From Holophagae bacterium (GTDB lineage Bacteria > Acidobacteriota > Holophagae > Acanthopleuribacterales > Acanthopleuribacteraceae): a DNA stretch of 64,000 bases. The notes beneath the pieces are model-generated. The model saw nothing but the letters and a program-made list of their open reading frames with translations, searched no databases and was not told the origin of the DNA. Below are positions 50,690 to 58,633 of the stretch, in pieces (position 1 is the stretch's first letter; every line of letters starts with the position of its first letter). The stretch covers positions 248,001 to 312,000 of the forward strand of contig JAUIFE010000006.1 in assembly GCA_030429565.1 (NCBI GenBank), read 5' to 3'. The position numbers were made by a program, and so were the translations under genes.

Positions 50690-52960
50690 TTAACGTGCGC
50701 GCAGGGTCGGTGCCTGAATGACGGCGGTGTCTTCGTAGACGCGTTTGTAATGGTGGTAGGCTCGCAAGACCTTTTGGCAGTAGAACTTGGTTTCGCTGTA
50801 GGTGACGTCCCAGACGAAATGAACTGGGTTTTCGGTCCCTGAAAAGGATCGCCAGCGATTGACGGCGCCTTCGCCGGCGTTGTAGGCGGCAATGGTAAGG
50901 ATCGAGCGACCGTCGAAGGTTTCCATCAGGTTTTGAACGTATTTGGCGCCAAGCGAAATCGCAGTTTGTGGTTCGTAGAGCTGAGTGACGGAGAAATCTT
51001 CCAAGCCTTCAATTTGGCCGGCAATCGATTTGGCGGTCGAAGGAATGAACTGCATCAGGCCGCGGGCGCTGGCGCCGGACTTGGCGAACTGATTGAAACG
51101 ACTTTCCTCGCGAATGATCGCCAAAAGCAGATAGGGGTCGACGTGACGGTCGGCGGCGTGGCGTTGGATGAGGTGGTCGTAGGCCATGGGGTAGAGGAGT
51201 TTTTGAACTTTATTCGGCAGTAATTCGTGAGGTGCCCAGCGGGGATAGTACTTGGCCAAAATTTCGGCGTGCGCGATGGAGCTGTAATTATGGTCGCTAA
51301 GGCCGTACCAGTGCGCGCGCAGGTAATGGTAGGTGACGCCGCCGGTATCTCTTTTGTGGAGGTTGTCGGCGGCTAATTGGTAGCGGCCACCGGCGGTCCA
51401 TTGATGGGCTTGATGTTTGGCGGACAGCGCGGCGATGTCGAGGTCGTTGCTGAAATCAGGTAAAAGCGCGGTCAAACGGGTGGCGACGGCGGCGCGTTCC
51501 GGGCCTTGAGGCAAAAGGAAAAACAATTCCTGAAGCAGATCGCGGTCGGCTTTGTCGGGATTGCGGTGGTAGCGCTGCAGACGGTCTTGGTAAAAAACCG
51601 GCGACATGTTCTCGTGGCTCAGGAACGATTGCGCGATGAGACCGAAGAAATGGTTGGGGTCTTTTTTGACGACGTCGAGCCAATTGGCCACGGCCTGTTC
51701 CTCGGCGCCTTGTTCCCAGCGAATCATCCCTTCCCAAACATCGGCTTCCATGGCGTCAAAGCCGCGCAGGCCGAGTTTGCGGTAACTTTGCAGGTAAGCC
51801 AAGGCCTGAGTGGGTTGGTGTTCTTGCAATGCCCAGATCACGCCGTTGCGGTAGTAAAAACGGTAGAGGTCGGTATTGGCGTTGCGTTTGCTCAGGTGTT
51901 TGCGCAGGTCGCGAAAGGCTTCGGGTCGGTTTAGGCGGCGCAGGGCCAAGATCTCCAAACGCAGACTCTCGCGGTACCAGCGGTCGTTGGCGGCGCCGCG
52001 TGGCTTTTTACGAACCTCGGCCAGTACGTCTTCATCACGACCGCTCATGAGAAGCGCGCGGGCCAGTTGAAACGAGGTCAACCCGCGATAACGATCCGTC
52101 TCGAGCGTGGCGGCGGCTTGTTCGAGGGCGTGCGCCGCCTGTTCGGGCCGTTCGCGTTTGGTGTGGGTCAACGCCAGGAAATAGCGGGCGCGGTCGCGAT
52201 CGCCGGCGCCCGGCGCCTTGGTGCGAATTAAATCGAAGTAAAAATCCGAGCTTTGGTAGTCACGGTTGCGGTAGGCAACCCAGGCAAAACGCTGCCATGT
52301 TTCGAGACGGGCCAGGTAGGTAGGGTCCTCGTGTTTTTGCTGGATGCGCATGGTGAACAGGGCTTCGTCGCTGCCCGGCCACTTCTCTTGCAGCACGTGG
52401 GCATAGCGTCGTGCGCGTTTGGCGTCGTCGAGCTGGTAGTAAAGTGCCGCTAATTGGTGGTAGGCGTCCAGACGATAAAGGGCGGGCGTGCCGGCCCGGG
52501 TTAGCTCAATCAAAAGTGGTTCGGCTTCGCCGTTGCGGCCGAGTTGACCCAAGGCTTCAGCCCTAGCGGCCTTGACAAATAAACGGTCGCGTTTGGCGAT
52601 GCGCGCGGTGTGCGGGTCGGTGAGGGTGAGGATGTCCCGGTGGCGCTCAATACGCTGCAAGCAGAGAATGCGTTCCCGCAGCAGGGCGCCTTCAGGATCG
52701 TCGGCTTTGGCGAGTGCGGCGAGGGCGCTGCTCCAATGGCGGCGGCTTTTGGCAAGGGCCGCTTCACGCAACGGCCAGCCTTCATCGCGATAGCGTTGCG
52801 GGTTGCGTTCCTGCAACGCGGCCAAGCTACGGCCGGCGCGAAACCATGCTTCTTGCTCCTGGTAGACCCGCCAATCGCGCGCATGGTATTGCCACACTGC
52901 ATCCACGCTGGGTTGCGTACCAACAAGCATTGCTAAGGTGTATAAAATCAGCCCATTCAA
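50690..52960 (-). CDS. slt: Soluble lytic murein transglycosylase
   Basis: 756 residues with a short signal-like N-terminus (NGLILYTLAMLVG), a long alpha-superhelical (TPR-like) domain, and a C-terminal SLT domain: IIREESRFNQFAKSGASARGLMQFIPSTA with the catalytic Glu, then ISLGAKYVQNLM and TIAAYNAGEGAVNRW. It cleaves peptidoglycan glycan strands to 1,6-anhydro products. The start is TTG with GGAG eleven bases upstream, so translation is probably modest. The U-shaped helical domain is longer than in E. coli Slt70. Confidence 0.9.
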   Translation of the reverse strand: MNGLILYTLAMLVGTQPSVDAVWQYHARDWRVYQEQEAWFRAGRSLAALQERNPQRYRDEGWPLREAALAKSRRHWSSALAALAKADDPEGALLRERILCLQRIERHRDILTLTDPHTARIAKRDRLFVKAARAEALGQLGRNGEAEPLLIELTRAGTPALYRLDAYHQLAALYYQLDDAKRARRYAHVLQEKWPGSDEALFTMRIQQKHEDPTYLARLETWQRFAWVAYRNRDYQSSDFYFDLIRTKAPGAGDRDRARYFLALTHTKRERPEQAAHALEQAAATLETDRYRGLTSFQLARALLMSGRDEDVLAEVRKKPRGAANDRWYRESLRLEILALRRLNRPEAFRDLRKHLSKRNANTDLYRFYYRNGVIWALQEHQPTQALAYLQSYRKLGLRGFDAMEADVWEGMIRWEQGAEEQAVANWLDVVKKDPNHFFGLIAQSFLSHENMSPVFYQDRLQRYHRNPDKADRDLLQELFFLLPQGPERAAVATRLTALLPDFSNDLDIAALSAKHQAHQWTAGGRYQLAADNLHKRDTGGVTYHYLRAHWYGLSDHNYSSIAHAEILAKYYPRWAPHELLPNKVQKLLYPMAYDHLIQRHAADRHVDPYLLLAIIREESRFNQFAKSGASARGLMQFIPSTAKSIAGQIEGLEDFSVTQLYEPQTAISLGAKYVQNLMETFDGRSILTIAAYNAGEGAVNRWRSFSGTENPVHFVWDVTYSETKFYCQKVLRAYHHYKRVYEDTAVIQAPTLRAR

Positions 52961-53116
52961 TGAAACGAACTCCGCCGTGGAAAATCAATTGTCTTATCGG
53001 AAACATCACGCCTGTACTTAAAACCTAATGAGCGCGATGCGGCACAGCAAGCGATTTATCGGATTTTTACAATAAGCGCTGTAAGTGTCTGGAAACGGCG
53101 TTTTCGTGCATTTTTC

Positions 53117-53156
53117 GCGGGCGCGGTCGTGGCGTCACGGCCGCGCCGCTTTTTTT
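53117..53156 (+). terminator. Long GC-rich hairpin with T-run pointing right, at the HIT gene stop
   Basis: A stem of about 14 pairs (arms 53117-53131 and 53136-53149, one bulged G, one G-U pair) with loop GCGT, followed on the plus strand by seven T's. It looks like a canonical terminator for plus-strand transcription, yet the flanking genes are on the minus strand, where it begins at the HIT stop codon and has no T-run after it. It may block antisense transcription into the HIT gene and stabilise its mRNA. Confidence 0.55.
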
Positions 53157-53488
53157 CAGCCCGGCGGCCAGCCGAAACGACGGCCCGCCAGGATGTGGAG
53201 GTGCAGGTGGAAGACCGTTTGGCCCACTTTTTCGCCGTTGTTGATGACCAGGCGATAATCCTCCAGGCCTTGCTCCCGCGCAATATGGGTTGCCGCCAGC
53301 ATTAATTTACCGATGAGGGTCACGTCCTGTTCGCCCATGTCGGCGATTTTGGTGAGTGGTTTTTTGGGAATCACAAGAATGTGGGTCGGGGCCTGCGGGG
53401 CAATGTCGCGGAACGCGCAGACATCGTCGTCTTCGTAAACGAAATCGGCCGGAATCTCGCGATCAATGATCTTTTGGAAAATGGTCAT
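53156..53488 (-). CDS. hinT: HIT-family nucleotide-binding protein (HinT type)
   Basis: 110 residues: FQKIIDREIPADFVYEDDDV at the N-terminus, THILVIPKKP in the middle and the histidine triad VFHLHLHILAG at the C-terminus. HinT-like enzymes hydrolyse AMP-lysine and other phosphoramidates. The ATG follows TAGGAG. It is separated from the pseudokinase gene by a strong terminator. Confidence 0.93.
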   Translation of the reverse strand: MTIFQKIIDREIPADFVYEDDDVCAFRDIAPQAPTHILVIPKKPLTKIADMGEQDVTLIGKLMLAATHIAREQGLEDYRLVINNGEKVGQTVFHLHLHILAGRRFGWPPG

Positions 53489-53522
53489 GGTGAACTCCTA
53501 GCGAGGGGTTAGGAAAAGAAAA

Positions 53523-53554
53523 GGGAGCTTGTTGTTGTAGTCAACAAGCTCCCT
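53523..53554 (-). terminator. Terminator after the pseudokinase-TonB gene
   Basis: A 12-base perfect stem (GGGAGCTTGTTG at 53523-53534 with its complement at 53542-53553), loop TTGTAGT, followed on the minus strand by TTTTCTTTTC. It lies 21 bases past the stop. Confidence 0.92.
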
Positions 53555-53575
53555 CGTGCGTAAGTGGGCGACGCC

Positions 53576-55630
53576 TTAGTTGGCGCGGAAGTTAATCCCG
53601 ATGTACATCTCGGTTTTGACCGGTACACCGAGTTTGGTGGGTGTTGAGAACTGCATGTTGCGCGCTGTCTTAATGGCGTCGTCAATCATGCCGTAGTCAC
53701 TTTCACCGGGTTTCAGCGGGCTGCGGATCAGGTTGACTTGATCGACGGAGCCGGTTTCATTGACCAACACTTTCATCAGGAAGACGATGGTGGTACCGCG
53801 TTTGACGACGTCGTTGCGCACCGCTTTTTTGGGGACTTTCAGCGTTTCAATGGTTACCACGGGTTGCGGGCGATTGAGATCGGGATCTTCCGTGGGGACG
53901 AACTCACCGGGTTTGGGTGGTGTGACGCTGGCGCTCGCGTCCTCTTGGGTATCGGCGGCGACGTTGGAAACCGTTTGTTTGGTTGAGGCCGGCTCGGTCG
54001 GCGTCGGCGTTTTGGTGGTGTTGGCGGTGGTGTTGTTGTCCTTCGGCTGGTTCAACTTGGTGGTGTTGGTTTCGGGACGGTCGACATTGGCGATGGTGTT
54101 GCTACCCTGTTCGCGCTGTTTTTGGGCCTCGGCACGGCGACGTGCTTCGTTGGCTTCGCGGCGTTTGCGGTCCTCTTCCAACTGGGCCAGGCGTTTTTGA
54201 CGGGCTTCCAATTCTTTACGCTGAGTTTCCAACTTGGCCATCAACTCTTTTTGGTCTTGGAGCATCTTGGCTTGTTGGATCTGTTCTTCCATTTTCTTCA
54301 TGTCTTCTTGAAGTTCTCTGGCCTTGGCTTCTTCCGCTTCGCGCTTGCGCTTGGCGTTTTCCTCGGCCATTTGAATGGTCAGGCGTTCGGTTTCAATGCG
54401 CAACTGCTCGAGCCGCTCTTCTTCTTTCTGAAGGCCTTCAGCCTTGATTTTGGCGGCCATATCGTCGGTTTTGTTGGTGGTTGGCTCACCACTGGGGCGC
54501 ATCAGCAAGGCGACAACGGCAATAGCGGCAATCGCCACGCCGATCCCGATAAACAACGGCAGCTTGGACTTGGCGGGCGGTGCGGCTTGTGTCGGCGTGG
54601 TTTGCGGCGCCCGCGCCTGGTTGACTTTGGCGGGTTCGGCCTTGGCAACCGGTGCCACGGCGGCGCCGGCGGCGCTTGCCTTGAGTTCGTTGCTGAAATT
54701 GCGTTCGCGTTCACTGTTCATTTTCTCGCCCAACTCTTCCATTTCAATGCGGAAGGCGCTGTGCATAAAGAAGGCGAGGTTAAAGGTGGTCGGGCTGTAT
54801 TCGCCGGAATACAGCAGATCGTCCATGTCCTTGGCCATTTTCTGAATATCGGTGTAGGCCGAAGCGGCGTTGGCATCCAGGGATGCGATCAACATGTCGG
54901 CAATCGCGGCGGGAATGTTTTCACCTTCAGACGCCGTGGTCGCATTCTTAATGCGGGCGGCCACATCGCCGGCACCGTTCTGGTTGAAGCGTTCGCCGGT
55001 CAGCATTTCGAACAGAATGGAGCCGCAACCGAAGATGTCGAGCATGTCGCGATCTTCAGAGGTGTAGTCCATGTTGGCGGGCACGTAAGGACGATAGGTG
55101 GGCTCCAAGTCGGCGACGAGCCCTGGCAGGGCGCGTAAGGCGGTGTTGAACTGGAAGCTGGTCAGCTTAATTTCACCCTCGTGGGTGACAAACACGACGG
55201 CCGGGTTAATGAAGCCGTGGGTCATGTGTTTGGATTTGGCGTAGGCCAAGGCCGACAACATTTTGGAGGTGACCAACAAAGCGTGGTCGATGGAGAGCGG
55301 AAAGCCGTCGGAGTTACAGCGGTCGAGCACCTTTTCCAGTGAAAAACCTTCGTGGAATTCATAAACGGAGGCGAGTTGCCCGTTTTCCGGGGCGTTGGTC
55401 ACTTGGCGCAGGATGTTGGGGTGCTCAAGCTTCGACGTGGTCATGCTCTGATTGAGGAATTGGTCGACGAAATCATCGTTGCCCGCGAGTTTTTCGCTGA
55501 CCATGTTGAGCAGGAAATATTCTTGGATTTTGCCGTCGCTGATATTGGCGGCACGCCAAAGGGCTCCAATTCCCGTCTCTTCCTGCCGTTCGAGCAGGTA
55601 ATATTTATTGAATTTCTTGATGCCTTCCAT
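53576..55630 (-). CDS. Membrane pseudokinase with TonB-type C-terminal domain
   Basis: 684 residues. Residues 10-280 have the plan of a Ser/Thr protein kinase, with a glycine-rich EETGIGALW, but key residues are lost: the ATP-binding VAIK lysine region reads YFLL, HRDLKPEN reads HGFINPAVV (about 138) and DFG reads TSF (about 158). It is followed by a Pro/Ala linker, a membrane helix (about 357-377), a long coiled coil of Lys/Glu/Arg (about 390-510), a Thr/Pro linker and a TonB-like C-terminal domain (VVTIETLKVPKKAVRNDVV onward). So a cytoplasmic pseudokinase is joined to a periplasmic TonB domain. Start ATG 55630 follows GGAGG; upstream in-frame residues are rejected. Confidence 0.8.
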   Translation of the reverse strand: MEGIKKFNKYYLLERQEETGIGALWRAANISDGKIQEYFLLNMVSEKLAGNDDFVDQFLNQSMTTSKLEHPNILRQVTNAPENGQLASVYEFHEGFSLEKVLDRCNSDGFPLSIDHALLVTSKMLSALAYAKSKHMTHGFINPAVVFVTHEGEIKLTSFQFNTALRALPGLVADLEPTYRPYVPANMDYTSEDRDMLDIFGCGSILFEMLTGERFNQNGAGDVAARIKNATTASEGENIPAAIADMLIASLDANAASAYTDIQKMAKDMDDLLYSGEYSPTTFNLAFFMHSAFRIEMEELGEKMNSERERNFSNELKASAAGAAVAPVAKAEPAKVNQARAPQTTPTQAAPPAKSKLPLFIGIGVAIAAIAVVALLMRPSGEPTTNKTDDMAAKIKAEGLQKEEERLEQLRIETERLTIQMAEENAKRKREAEEAKARELQEDMKKMEEQIQQAKMLQDQKELMAKLETQRKELEARQKRLAQLEEDRKRREANEARRRAEAQKQREQGSNTIANVDRPETNTTKLNQPKDNNTTANTTKTPTPTEPASTKQTVSNVAADTQEDASASVTPPKPGEFVPTEDPDLNRPQPVVTIETLKVPKKAVRNDVVKRGTTIVFLMKVLVNETGSVDQVNLIRSPLKPGESDYGMIDDAIKTARNMQFSTPTKLGVPVKTEMYIGINFRAN

Positions 55631-55898
55631 ACTGCCGAAGCCTCCGCATAGCTCTAAACCAAAGTTCTGGATCTGTGAGGTCAACCTGGAACGGGGTAGA
55701 CCGTTTCCTGTTTATAATCTTTGTGCAAACGCGCATGAAAACTATTAAATGGATCGATTCCTCTTACATGCTACCTATGTTCAATAAACGAAGTCAATTC
55801 ACTTGATTGTTTCAATGACGGTGATCGAGGTCACCGCGTGGCCGCACGAGGCTGAAAAAACTTCGTACACGCGGGGTCGGCGGTCCGAGGAAATGCGC

Positions 55899-58424
55899 TC
55901 AAGCGTTGGCGCGCAAACGACCTAGATGGATCAAGCGGTCGAGGAATTCGGCTGGTTTGAGACCGAACTCAGGCGTCACCAAAGCTTGCGTATAAATAAT
56001 GGTGGCCGAGGTTAACCCGGGCAAATTGTTGACCTCGATCAGATAAAGCCGATCATCGGGGCGATGGTACATGACGTCGATGCGTGCGTATCCTTCCACA
56101 CCCAAGCGGCGGGCGTAGGCGCCGACGCGCTCGCGCACCCGTGCGACGGTCGCCGCCGATAACGAGGGGGGCGGTGTGAGGTTGACGCCCATGCCTTTGT
56201 TAAACTTTTCGTCCAGCGAAAGCACATCGGTTTGGGCCAGGGTTTCGGACGGATAGAGGGCGATTAATTCGCGACCGGAACCCAATACGCCGACGGTCAT
56301 TTCCATAAAGTCGTCGGGTTCGGTGGCGGCCAGCAACTGCTCGACCAGCACTTCCTCGAATTCAGGTAAGGCGGTGAACAACTCTTGGTCCTGTACGTGC
56401 GGATAAAGTAAGTACTGTGGGATGCGGGTGCGTCCGGCCAGCAAGTACAAAAAGAAAATGGGCAGTTGTCGGTCGGGCCGGCGCGCGACCAATACGCCGC
56501 TGGAGCAACCATCGGCCTTGGGTTTTAACACCAGGCCGAGTGGCGAGGCCAAGGCCTCTTGCCTTTGGGCGGCCCAGGTGGCAACGGCGTCGCACCAGGG
56601 TTTGAAATCGGGGAGGCGAGTGCGGCCGGCGGGATCGCTAAGTTGCGCTAAGTTCGCGACCAGGCGCGCGCGGGCGGCCGCATCCCCGCCGCCGAGCGCC
56701 TCCAATGCCTGCAGAATCGCTTGGCGCGGCAGAAGATCTTGCTTGGGTCCGGAGAAACCCGGAATCGCGAAGGCGCGACACTTTTCGTTGGTTGCTTGTT
56801 TGTCCATGCACAGCGCCGCTACCTCGGGACTGCTGCCGTTATAAGGCAACCCGAGCCGGTCAAGACGACGTTGCAGGGTGCCGTCTTCGCCGGTGCCGCC
56901 GTGTAAGGCCAAAAACACAAAGTCGAAGTGTTGCGGAAAGTGATCGAGGTCGAGCCGGTGAGGGGCAAAGTTCTGGGTGCGCACGTCGCCGCCGTACCCG
57001 GCAAAGTGGTTGCCGCGCAATGCTTCAATGCGGGGGATGGCGGCTTGGTAGCTGTCCACGTCGGCGAGCAGGGTTTCGATTTCATCAACCGTGTGTTGTA
57101 GGGCCACAAAACGCGGTACCCGCCAGAATTGGCCGTTTGCGTCCAGGTAAATGGTGTGAATGTCATAACAAGCCAGCGCGGCGAGTTTCTGAGTAACGTT
57201 GAACCAGCTCATGCGCGAAACGTGGCGCTCGGACGTGGCGCCGCCACCGACGACCGCCACCCGCAACGGCGGCGTTTGCGTGTCCTTGCCGGCGTCGCTG
57301 AAATCGATGGCGTGTCCTTCGCGGGCCGCCGTGCGCGCAATCAGCAGGGAAAACACATCGCCGTGGTTCATGCCGAACAAGGCCGTCTGTTGGAACAGAA
57401 ACGAATCGAGGCCGCAGCCGGGAATACCGTTGAGGTCGGCCCAGAAGATGCGACCTTGGTCGTCGAGGAACCCGTCAAAACGCGCCCAATCGCGTAAGCC
57501 GAGTGTTTGGAATAAAGTCACAGCTTCGGTGCGCATGCGATCCAGCACGGCTTCCGCGGCGGCGAATGGGGTTTGGTGGCGTGCCCCGGCGCCCGGCATG
57601 TATTTTTTGTTGCGTGTGTAAAGTTGCAGTTGTGGCTGGTCTTCCTGGGTTTCGATGTCAATGCCGGTCGGGACCAGTGGCACCACGGCGCCCTGTTCGT
57701 CCTGCAGCACAATTAACGAGAACTCGCGGCCGACAATTCGTTGCTCCACCAAAACGTCGTCACCAAATTGCAACGCGGCCTCGATCCCTGATGCCAAGGA
57801 CGCGGTATCGCACAGTGCAACCCCGTCCGAAGAGCCGGCGGCGTTGGGTTTGACAATCCAACGGCCGTGTTCGTCGGCGGGAACTCGCGTGCAGGCGGTA
57901 CGGCAGGCGCCGTCGCGATCCGCTTGCCAAGCCGCACGCGTAACCAGAAAGTTGGGCACGGTCGGCAGGTTTAACGCCGCCACCATCGCCACACTTTTCT
58001 GTTTATCGAGGGTTGTGGCCAAGCCGGCGGGCGGGCTGCCCAGATATGCCTGGCGGCCGAGCGCTTCAAAGCGGGCGCTGAGGCGACCGTCCTCCCCAAA
58101 GGCGCCGTGAACAATTGGGCACAACACGTCGGTGGTTCGAATTAAATCGGTTAGAGCAGCCTCGTCTAAGGCGCGATGGTCGAGGTTTTCAAAGTCTTCA
58201 ATGGTATTGGAGTAAATCCATTTAGCGTCGAGTTGGTAGAACCGGCAATCGCGATCGATAAAAATGAGCGCGATGTTGGTTTCTTCAAATTTTTTGCGAA
58301 CCCCGTCGTAAAGGGTGCGGGCCGAGTCCAGGGAAATGTTGCGTTCGTTGCTGGGCCCGCCGAAAAAGACGGCCACCGTCAGTTTTTGAGATGGAATCGA
58401 TGAAGAAGGGGTTGCTGCTACCAC
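55899..58424 (-). CDS. ddl: Tandem D-alanine-D-alanine ligase-like protein
   Basis: 841 residues with two ATP-grasp Ddl-like units. Unit 1 (about 10-390): VAVFFGGPSNERNISLDSA, PIVHGAFGEDGRLSA, VKPNAAGSSDGV, and WADLNGIPGCG. Unit 2 (about 400-840): VAVVGGGATSERHVSRMSW, ALHGGTGEDGTLQ, LKPKADGCSSGV, and LIEVNNLPGLTSAT. Both retain the substrate-loop and metal-ligand sequences, though the WADLNGIPG and IEVNNLPG boxes differ from each other. Normal Ddl is about 300-370 residues and works as a homodimer, so this looks like a covalent dimer. GTG at 58424 follows GGAG; an upstream start adding 39 residues is possible. Gene symbol by family. Confidence 0.85.
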   Translation of the reverse strand: MVAATPSSSIPSQKLTVAVFFGGPSNERNISLDSARTLYDGVRKKFEETNIALIFIDRDCRFYQLDAKWIYSNTIEDFENLDHRALDEAALTDLIRTTDVLCPIVHGAFGEDGRLSARFEALGRQAYLGSPPAGLATTLDKQKSVAMVAALNLPTVPNFLVTRAAWQADRDGACRTACTRVPADEHGRWIVKPNAAGSSDGVALCDTASLASGIEAALQFGDDVLVEQRIVGREFSLIVLQDEQGAVVPLVPTGIDIETQEDQPQLQLYTRNKKYMPGAGARHQTPFAAAEAVLDRMRTEAVTLFQTLGLRDWARFDGFLDDQGRIFWADLNGIPGCGLDSFLFQQTALFGMNHGDVFSLLIARTAAREGHAIDFSDAGKDTQTPPLRVAVVGGGATSERHVSRMSWFNVTQKLAALACYDIHTIYLDANGQFWRVPRFVALQHTVDEIETLLADVDSYQAAIPRIEALRGNHFAGYGGDVRTQNFAPHRLDLDHFPQHFDFVFLALHGGTGEDGTLQRRLDRLGLPYNGSSPEVAALCMDKQATNEKCRAFAIPGFSGPKQDLLPRQAILQALEALGGGDAAARARLVANLAQLSDPAGRTRLPDFKPWCDAVATWAAQRQEALASPLGLVLKPKADGCSSGVLVARRPDRQLPIFFLYLLAGRTRIPQYLLYPHVQDQELFTALPEFEEVLVEQLLAATEPDDFMEMTVGVLGSGRELIALYPSETLAQTDVLSLDEKFNKGMGVNLTPPPSLSAATVARVRERVGAYARRLGVEGYARIDVMYHRPDDRLYLIEVNNLPGLTSATIIYTQALVTPEFGLKPAEFLDRLIHLGRLRANA

Positions 58425-58633
58425 GGTGCATGTCTCCGTACGATGCAAAATAAAAACCGCGCCGAGGCGGGTCCGCAACCTGTTGGTGCGGAGATGCCGG
58501 TTTAGCTGAACAGGCCGGGCATGACACCTGAAGATCGCCACGCTGATTTCTTACGTCGGTGTGGGCGCCGGTTGTGCGGCATCTTAGCACGGGCGAGCGG
58601 TGGCGACGGTGCCTGGTTTCACGCGGTACGGCA

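Noticed and set aside
54122..55138. A 338-codon open frame on the plus strand
   Set aside because: It lies antisense to the pseudokinase gene, has no ribosome site, and its composition is a reflection of the Glu/Lys/Arg-rich coiled coil and kinase-like domain on the other strand.
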